Assembly (NCBI RefSeq): GCF_002575655.3
Contig: NC_053039.3
Location: 48,051,290 to 48,115,289, forward strand
DNA length: 64,000 nt
Source of the DNA: Aegilops tauschii subsp. strangulata
Taxonomy: Eukaryota > Streptophyta > Magnoliopsida > Poales > Poaceae
Reading direction: 5' to 3'
A model generated the notes under the pieces. That model saw only the letters and a list, made by a program, of their open reading frames with translations. It made no database searches and was not told where the DNA came from. A program made the position numbers and the translations under genes. Positions 54,093 through 64,000 of the stretch are shown here, in pieces; position 1 is the stretch's first letter, and every line of letters starts with the position of its first letter.

Positions 54093-55378
54093 AGCTAGAA
54101 TCGTATCACTACAACGGACGTATAAAATCAACCTCCGTTCCGAGATCTGCATGCATGTACTGGGAGACAAGGTCACCATCCTAGATCCCACGGACGGCCG
54201 CGCGACACCAAAAAAAACCCCATGCACACATCGACTCCCCTGCCCCCCCCCCCCACCCCCCAATGCACGGCACTGGGTCGCAGCAACCACGATCGGTACA
54301 TGCATATGTACATCCATAAACCCTAAGCAGAAAGCGCCAGCAAGAAATACCACTGCTGCACGGGATGACGGATTAGCACAGTAAACACGGACCGATTGGG
54401 CTCACCGTGTTGCGCTACGCCACTACTAGCACGGGCGCTAGGTCACCGTGTTGCACTACGCCTCTACTAGCACGGGCGCTAGTTATTCTATGAATGTAAG
54501 TCACAGTGCGACTAATTTGCTCTCCCTGTTTATAGGAATGAAATGTCTGTTTCTGAATCGAATGTGTGCTTCTGAATCGGGCGATAACCCAATGACAGGT
54601 AGGTCCTATTTTTTGCGAGGACCCAATGACCCAATGACAGGTAGGTCCTATTTTTTGCGAGGACCCAATGACCCAATGACAGGTAGGTCCTACTTCTAAA
54701 GAATTTGATGCATGTTGATTTTTGGCGATTCTGATTTTGCCAAAACCCGTTTCGATCGGCCTTCATTCTTTTTATGATCGTTTGCATACCACTCTTGGTG
54801 TTTCAAATTATGACAACTCTGTTGCTCTAATGCTATGTTGCTATTAGAGTTGCCCTATTAGCTTCAGCTTTTGGCTCAATGGGCGGCTGGAACGTGCAGC
54901 ATGGACCGAGACAACGTACGAATCACTAGCCCATCTTCTTCTACGCACCGCGTGCATGGAGAAGGCCCCCGTACCGTACGTACCAGTGGAATGTTTTACC
55001 GTGTTTTTTTTAGTTTGCAATAAAAAAATATGTGCACCGGTGTACTGTCACGTACCATGGAAGAAAGCATCCTGGCAGGAGGAGAAAAAGAGGAAAGAGA
55101 GAAGAAGTGACGTTTTGAGCACGACTATCGGGCTTTCTTCGATTCCCTTGGAAACCATAATATCAAAGCACATGTGTGCATGTACTGCTTGCTTTTCAAT
55201 AGTACAGAGAAAGAAACAAAAGAATTTGTGCGGACGTACGTTCGCCCGTGGAATGCTGAACCATTTTGGACGCAAAGGTCTTGGTAAAGACAAAGTGATT
55301 GTACGTTTACACCAACGGTCGTCGACTAGCTACAACACATGCATGCATGTCTATCAACAAAATGAATATACTATGCTT
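54093..55378. other. Spacer with two small tandem repeats, no gene recognised
   Basis: Includes a 41-bp duplication (about 54402-54482) and a 42-bp minisatellite (54588-54696). A plus-strand frame at 54956-55390 has no domain that I recognise. Confidence 0.35.
54588..54696 (+). repeat. Minisatellite, 42-bp unit, about 2.6 copies
   Basis: Unit ACCCAATGACCCAATGACAGG plus TAGGTCCTATTTTTTGCGAGG. Because 42 is 14 codons, an open frame (54448-54699) repeats PMTGRSYFLRGPND; coding is doubtful. Confidence 0.85.
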
Positions 55379-56608
55379 CGATTAAATTAAGCACTATATA
55401 TTCCACACACTGCTTAGACAAATGCTCCATCAGTGTAGTACAAGACAGTTTTCTTGCTTTCGAATCACATACAGCGAGTCATGATTTAAAACGTCTTATA
55501 TTAGTTTATAGAGGAAGTAGATAGTAGCCTTGGTCGTCACAGTGTGCCCCTACTAAACACTAATGCATCCATGAGTGTCTATTATTGTACATTCTACCAA
55601 TCATTTCATCAATAGTAATGCAGCAATGCAGGCGTGCGCATTTCGGATTGGTCCGTTCTTGGATTATACAATAAACTAGTGGACAGCTTACTTTGCGACC
55701 CATGTGAGCATGGCAATGGCTTGGCATGCAAGGCTACTTAAAACTGGCAAAAGGAGAAGACAGTTCCAAGATAATCAAGAATTTCAGATTCCTTGGAGAT
55801 TATAGAGAATAATTAGTTGCAGACAGAAGTGATTCTCTGCTTAACTGATGTAGGGTTCTTAGGTGATATGCCAACGCCTTCATGTCCCCCCTACCAACCA
55901 ACTGACGCAGCGCGAATATTGGCGCCCCTGTCCCGTTGCTGCAATTTCCTCTCTGAAGATCTCCAGGTTCCTTGGGATTAGTTGCAAGCAACTTGTGATC
56001 TTGGTCTCTGACTAATGATGCATATGTATGCACAGAGTGGCTTCTAGATGCATGCATGCGTCAGTGGCAACGTGGCAGGCTAGATTGATCTTTGCATGTG
56101 AGCTGCATGCATGCATGCATGCTACTTTTAGATTTCGAAGATATGATGTTATATATGCATGCAAAACGGTGTAGGATGCATATGCTCTCCAATGAACAGT
56201 AAATTCAAAATAAATAGTAAATAAAAATTAAAACATCTGATTATTTGTTATATTCTTGATAGTGTAACAAGCAGCTTACAATTTTCATGCAAAACGGGAT
56301 AGCAGTGCTTCATCGGTAAAAAAAAATTAAGTATAACATTTGACGTTTGACTTTTTTTCACATGTCAAAATGCTTAAACTTTCCCCTAAAAATTTGTAGG
56401 TAGCATTAGGGTGTGACAACAAACACATATGTTTATTTTTTTCAAGAAAATTTTGAAATTTGCAAAATACATTTTTGGCGTGCAGGGGCATATGATTCCA
56501 AGAGCCGAATTGGATTTTCCGTGCAAAACATAGATTCGGAGAATGTCTGAGTGTTTTGTGTTGTTTCTACAGGATCGGAGCCATCTGTCATGTTCATAAA
56601 CATTCACC

Positions 56609-56812
56609 GTGGTTTCTCACATACTAAGGTTTTTGCAGTGTTACGAGTTTAAGACCATTTTGATAAACATTCGCCGTGGGTTCAGTTTTTCTACGGATGG
56701 AGGCATCCAGTTGAACCAGAAAGTTGTGGAAGGTGATCTACCTGGGGATTATGCACTACAATTGAAAACTAAGAACTATAAGCTTGATCTCTTTAGCAAA
56801 AGGAGCCCCTAA
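56609..56812 (+). pseudogene. Possible gene fragment in copy B
   Basis: A 67-codon frame with protein-like composition (stretch DGGIQLNQKVVEGDLPGDYA). The related stretch in copy A (about 28110-28325) is frameshifted. No family is recognised; it may be the remnant of an old exon. Confidence 0.2.
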
Positions 56813-58590
56813 CTAGCTACCTAGAGTGCTCAATTAAAGAACTAATGTACGCCACACTAGATAGTTAGATCGTATCTTCATCTAAGCATCTTCAGTCGAT
56901 CAATATTGGGCACAGAAATCAGGTGATCCAGTTTTGTCGTTGGCGCCACTTGGTATGTACTTTTTGGTTGCCATTTTCTTTGGCAGTGACACTTTTGGTT
57001 GGCGTTTGGCCAGACAAATTTGCAGCTATGGTGCTAACTGATGTCGTCAATTATGCCAAGTCGAAATTAGTTGAAGGGCTAATTAATTAAGTACACCTCT
57101 AACTGCTGGTTTGTTTCACACTTGGAGTACTCTATAGGAAGACATTTTCTTGCCACAACGCACAACGGATGCTGCCAAATTGTGCTACTTCTGGTGAAAA
57201 CAGAAGGACATATAATATGTTTTCTCAAAAAGAATTATACTTGAATCTTGAAACTTTTGTAAAGGGTTGCGAATTTGGCTTCTTTTGCCTCGTTTACACA
57301 ATTCAAGAGGAGAATAATTAATCAATGTTCTAGTAATCTTCTTAATTGCATTGTACAGTAGTAGCAATTTAAATCAAACTTGTATCCTTGTTTAACTCTC
57401 TGTGCCTTTTGCACAGTCGATTGGAGACAAATTTGTAAAGATTATGCAGAAGGTGTTTATCAAGCTAGCTACTCCATACTGCTGTTTAATTTCTGTGTGA
57501 AATCCAGCAGACGATTGAAGACCACGTTGATTGACAATTTTTTTTGTGGGGTTGATTAACATGATCACTCTCATTTTGGGCAGTGCCTAAATTCTATGAT
57601 TAAGGCTACCTGCACGGCCACATAATAAATTAATTACGCAGTGCAGGTACTCATAATGGTTTGTTTGACACTAGGGTCTGCGTTCGGTAGTTTGAACGTC
57701 CTATTTCTGGTTAAAAAACAAGCGCACATACTACAAAATTAGATCTGGGCCGTACATGTATAGCATTTGTAGGCGATGATTTAATACTAGCTACAACGTT
57801 GATTGATCGCGCGGAGCACGGCCGAAAATCCGTACACCATCCAGTATGCATGCCAGTATAATTAGTTCATTATAGTTGATATATACTCCACTGATTATGG
57901 GCAGAACGTGCGCTCGGACCTACTGCCACGGCACGTAAATGTAACCGGTTTAATGACCGTCTTTGTTTGGCACGCATGTGCCCTGGCTGGCTTTGCTAGC
58001 TCGCTGGGCCACTGAATTTGTTTCTGGTGCTGTTTAGTAATTACTAGAACAATGCTTGTGTGTCGTAACTGGATATAAATATTTCTAATACGTTAACTTA
58101 TGATTTACGTGTCAATAATAAAACGATTGTGTAAATAAATGTTCATCAAATTCTGACCGTGAATCAACTTATACTTTGATTAGAAGTTTGGTAAGTAAAT
58201 TAAGATGATTAATTATTATATGAGATATCATATACATGAAAAATTGGACCAAGGAATGGTGGGAGAAAAGATAAAGCAGAAACCTTACGTTCTTTCTAAT
58301 TAAGTAGTTGAGATTTGTGCAGGATGGTGATTAGTTAAATTTCTTGGGCCAAAAGACCCGTGCTAGTTAATCGAGTACGTAGAGAAAATGATGGGAGTTG
58401 GGAAGCAGGAGATCGGTTTTGATTCGAATCATCATCAAAGACCTATTGCACTGGCTTAATCAGGATTTTCGTTTTTTGCTTGAAACACTGGCTTAATCAG
58501 GTTAAATGCATGCATTTCAGGCGCTATGGAAAATTCTCAACAGAATCACACATGGGCTAGATTAGGCAACCGACGAGTTACAAAAAACTA

Positions 58591-58639
58591 CTTCCCCGTC
58601 TCAAAATAAATGTCTCAATTTTAATATAAAATTAGTACT
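58591..58639 (+). mobile_element. Stowaway remnant in copy B
   Basis: CTTCCCCGTCTCAAAATAAATG after TA is a Stowaway-like end; only half of the element is visible. It is absent from copy A. Confidence 0.45.
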
Positions 58640-59200
58640 ACAAAAGATAACAGAGTACACGAGTCACACTGCACCAGTCAACTCCACTCCCAAGATTTCG
58701 TCTGTCAACGATGGAATCGACACTTATCTTGTCACCCGGGGCACCCGGCATTCGTCTAAAATAAAGCCTTGTGAAGAAAATCTCAGGCTTAAAGCTTGAC
58801 CTTGTTGTCAATTGAGTATACTACAAGTTTAGTCATGCGTGTTAAAATTACGTACTATAGTACTACTACTGATTTGTTCCGACATAAGTACCAACTTTTG
58901 CCTAAATAATCACCATCTTAGGACGAAGCGTTCCTCAATCGTCAACTACAGGTCGATAATTGGTGAGCGTTCAACTGCACACTGTGCTTCTACACTTGTC
59001 GATGCTACTGCTAAACGAAACTTGAGCTCCATGGCCCCACAATCCCACATGGTCTACATGTAAAAGAGAAACGGTCTTGTAGACTTCAAGGGTTGATGGT
59101 GGGAGTAGATAGTCAAGGCCCGTGGGCTAGATTTTTTAGCTCTTGTGTACCATGACGTCAACCGCATCCGTGACGATTGTGATTGTCTGACGGGGGGCAC

Positions 59201-60415
59201 AAGATAGAAGACTCGACAACATGTCGATCTATTCCTGACGATTGTGATTGTCTGACGGGGGGCTCGTCGAAGCCGATCTCCACCTACACATGTGTCGACA
59301 ACATTGTGATTGTGTGATGGATCAAACTCATAGTTATAATCTAGTCCCGGCCATTCTAGAGAAGATGTTGAGTTTTGAAAATGAAACATGTGATCCCATT
59401 CATGTCCAGGGCCACTACAGGTGGATATGATGAAGGGTCAAAACCCTATTTTGGTCGTGGTCTGAATCGGCTTCGACGAGCCCCACCATATTAACACTTT
59501 TCATCGCACATAGTTAGGATCGAAATGTGTGCAACAATCTAATCACACGTGGAGGCCCAGGTCAACGCATGTGCAAAGTGGCATGCCAAGAATAACCTTG
59601 TGGATAGTTGGCTAGCGAAGGTCATGTGTGATGCGTGAGTGGCCATATCCCCCTAGGCCACGGCTCGTGTTCATTGTGAAACAGCTCACAAAATTTTACC
59701 TTGTATCCTCGAAGAGGGTAGGGGGAGGGGGTTCCCTTTTAATTTCCTCACCTCTGGGGTAGCAACCTTTCTTCTAAGGGCATTCTCCAATGCGGACCCT
59801 CAAAATGCCTGCAACTGTCCGGACCGAGCTGTACGGGCACACTTTGCCATCCAATGTAGAGTCGTATTGGTCCGCGGACGCTTCCGCCTGTCAGTTTTCT
59901 CGCAAAACGAAAGCAAATCAGAGGGGCTTATAGGAGTCCGGACCTCCACCACGCACGCGGCCGACACCCCCAGCCCATCCAAATCTAGAAACTTAGAAGG
60001 GAGTTCCGGGGAAAGTATGAGGAGGAGGAGGAGGAGCGAGAAGAGACGGCAGCCAAGATAACGAGAGGTTCGAGGGCATCTTGGCAAAGAAGAAGGAGAC
60101 ACGTGTCAAGCGCTCTAGCGTGAAAGAGGAAAATAAGGCCGAGAGGTTTAACATCTTGAGGGCGTGGAACGGGGGAATGATAAGAAGATCAACCACAAAC
60201 ATAAGGGGCCAAGCTCGAAGAGAGGAGGATTGAGATCGCGACAACTTTTGAGGATATCAAAACGTTGAGCATGAGGATGGACGAGTTGAATCTCAATGCG
60301 GCGATGACCGTGTGCGCCGTCCGTGTTAAGATGTTGAAGCGTTTGGCGGCCAAGATGAAGGCGGACGAGAAGAAAGGCAGTTGGTGATGAGGAGCCAGCG
60401 GCAGAGTGACAAGGA
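59201..60415 (+). repeat. Founder unit (unit 0) of the 355-bp array, split by an 855-bp segment
   Basis: The first half (59206-59420) and second half (60276-60415) match the downstream tandem units. Between them 59421-60275 begins GT and ends AG and is missing from all three later units. The segment itself contains a GC-rich, gene-like part from about 59778 (GGGCATTCTCCAATGCGGACC) whose end reads in frame into the second half (IEIATTFEDIKTLSMR), similar in style to C-termini of NAM-associated/transposon-linked proteins; that likeness is weak. Confidence 0.7.
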
Positions 60416-61480
60416 AGAAGACTCGACAACATGTCGATCTATTCCTGACGATTGTGATTGTCTGACGGGGGGCTCGTCGAATCCGATCTCCACCTACACA
60501 TGTGTCGACAACATTGTGATTGTGTGATGGATCAAACTCATAGTTATAATCTAGTCCCGGCCATTCTAGAGAAGATGTTGAGTTTTGAAAATGAAACATG
60601 TGATCCCATTCATGTCCAGGGCCACTACAGGATGGACGAGTTGAATCTCAATGCGGCGATGACCGTGTGCGCCGTCCGTGTTAAGATGTTGAAGCGTTTG
60701 GCGGCCAAGATGAAGGCGGACGAGAAGAAAGGCAGTTGGTGATGAGGAGCCAGCGGCAGAGTGACAAGGAAGAAGACTCGACAACATGTCGATCTATTCC
60801 CGACGATTGTGATTGTCTGACGGGGGGCTCGTCGAAGCCGATCTCCACCTACACATGTGTCGACAACATTGTGATTGTGTGATGGATCAAACTCATAGTT
60901 ATAATCTAGTCCCGGCCATTCTAGAGAAGATGTTGAGTTTTGAAAATGAAACATATGATCCCATTCATGTCCAGGGCCACTACAGGATGGACGAGTTGAA
61001 TCTCAATGCGGCGATGACCGTGTGCGCCGTCCGTGTTAAGATGTTGAAGCGTTTGGCGGCCAAGATGAAGGCGGACGAGAAGAAAGGCAGTTGGTGATGA
61101 GGAGCCAGCGGCAGAGTGACAAGGAAGAAGACTCGACAACATGTCGATCTATTCCTGACGATTGTGATTGTCTGACGGGGGGCTCGTCGAATCCGATCTC
61201 CACCTACACATGTGTCGACAACATTGTGATTGTGTGATGGATCAAACTCATAGTTATAATCTAGTCCCGGCCATTCTAGAGAAGATGTTGAGTTTTGAAA
61301 ATGAAACATGTGATCCCATTCATGTCCAGGGCCACTACAGGATGGACGAGTTGAATCTCAATGCGGCGATGACCGTGTGCGCCGTCCGTGTTAAGATGTT
61401 GAAGCGTTTGGCGGCCAAGATGAAGGCGGACGAGAAGAAAGGCAGTTGGTGATGAGGAGCCAGCGGCAGAGTGACAAGGA
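60416..61480 (+). repeat. Tandem array, three units of exactly 355 bp, more than 99 percent identical
   Basis: Units 60416-60770, 60771-61125 and 61126-61480 differ at only a few bases. Each carries a 94-codon frame (60458-60742, 60813-61097, 61168-61452) starting MSDGGLVE and ending KADEKKGSW. The array is cut on the right by the LTR element at 61487. Recent amplification; whether the frame is translated is unknown. Confidence 0.92.
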
Positions 61481-61486
61481 GGCTCG

Positions 61487-61645
61487 TGTAGAAAATATGA
61501 AACCCTAGATTTGGTGTTGTATTGATCTGAGCCTCATGGGGTATATATAACAGTACAACGTGGGTAGAGACTTGGAGTACAAGACAAGACATGATATGTT
61601 TAAACTAATTCTATCTCTATCCTAATCACATTTATACTTCTAACA
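61487..61645 (-). repeat. 3' LTR of the short-LTR element
   Basis: On the minus strand begins TGTTAGAAG and ends TTTTCTACA. It contains a TATATATA stretch. Confidence 0.8.
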
Positions 61646-61978
61646 CCCCCCCCCCCCCGCCCCCGCCCCCTCAGTCGTAGCGGGAGTGAAGCGGACAAGT
61701 ACGACTGAATTTGAAGTCTTGTGCTTTCGTCGTCTTCTCCGTTGCGCCATCATCAACTGTGTCTCTAATGGGTCGGCACCTAGGGCGGTGACTGCGTCCC
61801 CTTCTGGTGCCTTCCTTGTCTCTCCTCTCTTCCCTCCCGCAGTCACAGCGGGAGTGGCGTGAACGCTGATGACGACGCGGATGCTGTTGACTGGAGTTGT
61901 TGCCGATATGTTGCTGTAGACGTAGCCATTAATGTCAATGTCGAGGTAGCCGATCATGGTGATGTAGCCGTGGTAGAG

Positions 61979-62815
61979 GTAGTCGTGGTCGACGGTGTGG
62001 TCATCGTCGATGATGAAGCGGCACAAAGCCTGGAAGCGCAAAAAAAATGCACTATGACGGAGCTGCAGAGGTGGACGATGCACCTTGTGGATGTCAGAGG
62101 GTGCCATCGGCGACGAGTCTGCCGGTTTTGCCAAGACCGGAGGAAGCCCATCGAGCACGCCAGAACCATGTGGCCGTGTAGGGTCGTCACTGTAGTGACG
62201 CCGTGTCCATGCAGTCGTGTTGTCGTGGATGACGCGGTCGATGCCGTCGTCGTGACGCGGTCATTGCTGTCGTCGTGGTCGCGTCTTGCAGAAAAGTCTG
62301 TCAGCGTATGCTAGGTGTCCATCTTGTGGACAAGGCAGCTGCGGTGTGTTGACGAAGATGTTGGTGAAGACCATGTTGATGAAGACCTTAGCGATGAAGT
62401 GTCGGTGATGGCGTCGCAGTGGCGTGTCGACAATAATGTGTCGCTTGAAGGCGTCCCTGTAGTCGAGGTAGTCATGGTCGATGGTGTAGTCGTCGTGGAT
62501 GATGAAGCCGCACAAAGCCGGAGGCGCAAAGAAAATGCGCTATGACGGAGCTGCAGACGTGGACGATGCACCTTGCGGATGTCAGAGGGTGCCGTCAACG
62601 ATGAGTCCATTGGTTTTGCCAAGACCGGAGGCAGCCCATCGAGCATACATCTGTTTTGTCAGAACCGTGTGGCTGTGTAGGGTCGTCACTGTAATAACGT
62701 CGTGTCGATGCAGTCGTACCGTCGTGGATGACGCGGTCGATGCCGTTTGTCGTGACGCGGTCATTGCCGTCGTCGAGGTCGCGTCTTGCAGAAAAGTCTG
62801 TCAAAGGACGCTTCG
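61979..62815. repeat. Imperfect direct duplication (unit spacing about 490 bp) inside the short-LTR element
   Basis: 61979-62313 and 62469-62805 share long blocks such as ATGACGGAGCTGCAGA, GTGGACGATGCACCTTG, GTCAGAGGGTGCC and CGTCTTGCAGAAAAGTCTGTC. It is rich in GTC/GAC words, so many chance frames are open on both strands. Confidence 0.75.
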
Positions 62816-62871
62816 ACGATGATGAGTCGCTTGAAGGCGTCCCTCGCAGCGACCAAGTGTCAGATGCCGTG

Positions 62872-63615
62872 TCACACCGTAGAAGTATGTTGGCTTGTGG
62901 CCTGGCGTAGTCGTACAGCTTGATGCCGTTCAGCTCGATGCAGAGGCGTCGGTGTAGCCATGCAGTACAGATCAGCGGCGGCGATCGATGCAGCCATGCA
63001 GAAGATGATGCAGCTCGGCTCGGGATGTAGCGGTCGGTGTAGACGATGGTGTCGCGGGCGTCGGTGTTGGTGCAGATGTGTTCGAGAGTTCGCCATCCTG
63101 TAATTCACGATGCGTGGTACTGAGGTGGCGTCGTGCATCGCCGCTGCTCGGTAGAGTCCGCTAGGATTTGCTTGGAGTAGCTCGCGGCTGGCTCGTCGAT
63201 GGCTTGGATCAGCAGCGCGTGTAGTCGAGGATGAGGTGCACGCAGACAGATCAAAGCTTGCTGGTGACGATGGAACGAAGCCAGCGTATGGTTCGAAGCC
63301 GGCGTACCTTCTGGTGCCTTCCTGTGAAGATGCATGGCATCTTGTGCATGCAGATGGAGGCGTGCGCTGGGACGCGCGTATGAGCACGCCCGTAGCCGCA
63401 TCAGCGTGTGCGGCCGCCTGCATCGCCGGACGCTCGCATCCGCCGTACCGAGCCATGGTGTGGCTGTGATGCATGACAAGTATTGGGTCCTCCCATGCGT
63501 TCAGAGGTTGATGCAAATCCGATCGAAGCAATCGGCCGTTTGCTGCCACATGTTGATGGAGTCCGATGGAGCGCCGGCTTGTTCGGCTCGTGAAGAAGCT
63601 AGCTGCATCTTGCAT
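62872..63615 (-). CDS. Long unassigned frame in the short-LTR element
   Basis: A 247-codon frame, rich in Ala, Arg, Ser and His, on the element's sense strand and starting about 280 nt after the primer-binding site. It shows no zinc knuckle, protease or other retroelement motif. It may be captured host sequence or chance opening in GC-rich DNA. Confidence 0.2.
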   Translation of the reverse strand: MQDAASFFTSRTSRRSIGLHQHVAANGRLLRSDLHQPLNAWEDPILVMHHSHTMARYGGCERPAMQAAAHADAATGVLIRASQRTPPSACTRCHASSQEGTRRYAGFEPYAGFVPSSPASFDLSACTSSSTTRAADPSHRRASRELLQANPSGLYRAAAMHDATSVPRIVNYRMANSRTHLHQHRRPRHHRLHRPLHPEPSCIIFCMAASIAAADLYCMATPTPLHRAERHQAVRLRQATSQHTSTV

Positions 63616-63880
63616 GTTCGGAAGTGATTTCTACGCGGGTTGCTGCACAATTTTCTTACCCAATTGGATCTGATCTTTGGATTTATTTGGCTAACTGAAA
63701 GAAAACAATCTAATACTATTTGATCTACTGGAAATTGGAATTTTTTTCTAATCTAATCTATGAACGGTATGATCTTTGATCAAATCGGATGCCGCGCCCC
63801 CGAGAAGAGAAGATTAATCTCCCCGGAGGCAGCATGCTGCAGAAGTGGTGGGAAGGCCTAGAATCGACGTCGTGAGACTA

Positions 63881-63895
63881 ACCGCTCTAATACTA
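63881..63895 (-). promoter_or_regulatory. Primer-binding site of the short-LTR element
   Basis: Minus strand TAGTATTAGAGCGGT directly after the 5' LTR. It differs from TGGTATCAGAGC by one G-to-A and one C-to-T change, as expected after methylation decay. Confidence 0.65.
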
Positions 63896-64000
63896 TGTAG
63901 AAAATACGAAACCCTAGAACTCGGTGTTGTATTGATCTGACCCTCATGGGGTATATATAACAGTACACCGGGGAAGAGGCTTGGAATACAAGACAAAACA
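63896..64000 (-). repeat. 5' LTR of the short-LTR element, truncated by the window
   Basis: Matches 61487-61590 with a few substitutions. About 54 bp should lie beyond the window edge. Confidence 0.75.

Larger units (their letters stand above)
55379..59620 (+). repeat. Segmental duplication copy B
   Basis: Matches copy A parts 27137-28465, 36211-39014 and 52284-52720 in the same order and orientation, without the LINE, the Tourist/Stowaway MITEs or the CACTA element. B has its own differences: about 400 extra bp at 56120-56540 and a Stowaway remnant at 58591. Moderate divergence suggests an old duplication. Confidence 0.85.
61487..64000 (-). mobile_element. Short-LTR non-autonomous retrotransposon (minus strand), right end beyond the window
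   Basis: The LTR-like end 61487-61645 (159 bp; TGTTAGAAGT...TTCTACA on the minus strand) recurs at 63896-64000, where it is cut by the window edge. On the minus strand the right copy is followed by TAGTATTAGAGCGG, a mutated initiator tRNA-Met primer site, and the left copy is preceded by a G-rich purine tract (61646-61675). The roughly 2.25-kb interior has no gag or pol. Small LTRs and lack of coding fit the TRIM/SMART-like class. Confidence 0.8.

Noticed and set aside
61859..62822. Val/Asp-rich plus-strand frames
   Set aside because: Low-complexity GTC/GAC composition inside the short-LTR element, antisense to it, with no domain.

Overview
The window is plant nuclear DNA from the wheat tribe (Triticeae: wheat, Aegilops or a close relative). 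The signs are a complete Angela/BARE1/WIS-type Copia retrotransposon, a large CACTA transposon with the grass subterminal palindromes, an L1-type LINE, Stowaway- and Tourist-like MITEs, and almost no host genes. I find no tRNA, rRNA or CRISPR and no convincing intact host gene; nearly every recognisable reading frame belongs to a mobile element.

Layout. 1-407 is the 3' end of a Copia LTR. 528-4382 is a 3.86-kb solo LTR with a perfect 5-bp target duplication. 4850-10456 is repeat-rich DNA with three copies of a 110-bp repeat, Helitron-like ends and weak gene-like pieces. 10457-17499 plus 26264-27136 is an old complex of elements rich in the word TGTGCAACT, with a 122-bp tandem array and a decayed multi-exon gene on the minus strand. 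A full-length Angela-type element with an unbroken 1,325-codon polyprotein (17500-26263) lies inside it.

From 27137 the window holds two diverged copies, A and B, of a 4-5 kb segment. Copy A (27137-52720) is split by a minus-strand LINE (28466-36203), a Tourist-like MITE carrying a Stowaway MITE (36591-37012) and a 13.3-kb CACTA element (39015-52280). Copy B (55379-59620) lacks all of these, so it records the empty sites. The window ends with a 355-bp tandem array (60416-61480) and a short-LTR, non-autonomous retrotransposon on the minus strand (61487 to beyond 64000).

Most notable is the CACTA element. Besides broken TNP2-type and TNP1/Ulp1-type genes and a small spliced coiled-coil/membrane ORF, it carries five copies of a promoter with the exact geometry of plant U6 Pol III promoters: GTCCCACCTCG, 24 bp, then TTTATAAG. 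In four of the five a conserved start box lies 22 nt after the TATA box. Each promoter is followed by a short structured RNA of about 130-150 nt that ends at a run of 5-8 T. Palindrome blocks, these RNA units and a Pol II TATA box form a cassette placed in front of both protein genes. I know of no description of this arrangement, and it is the main candidate for an undescribed system.
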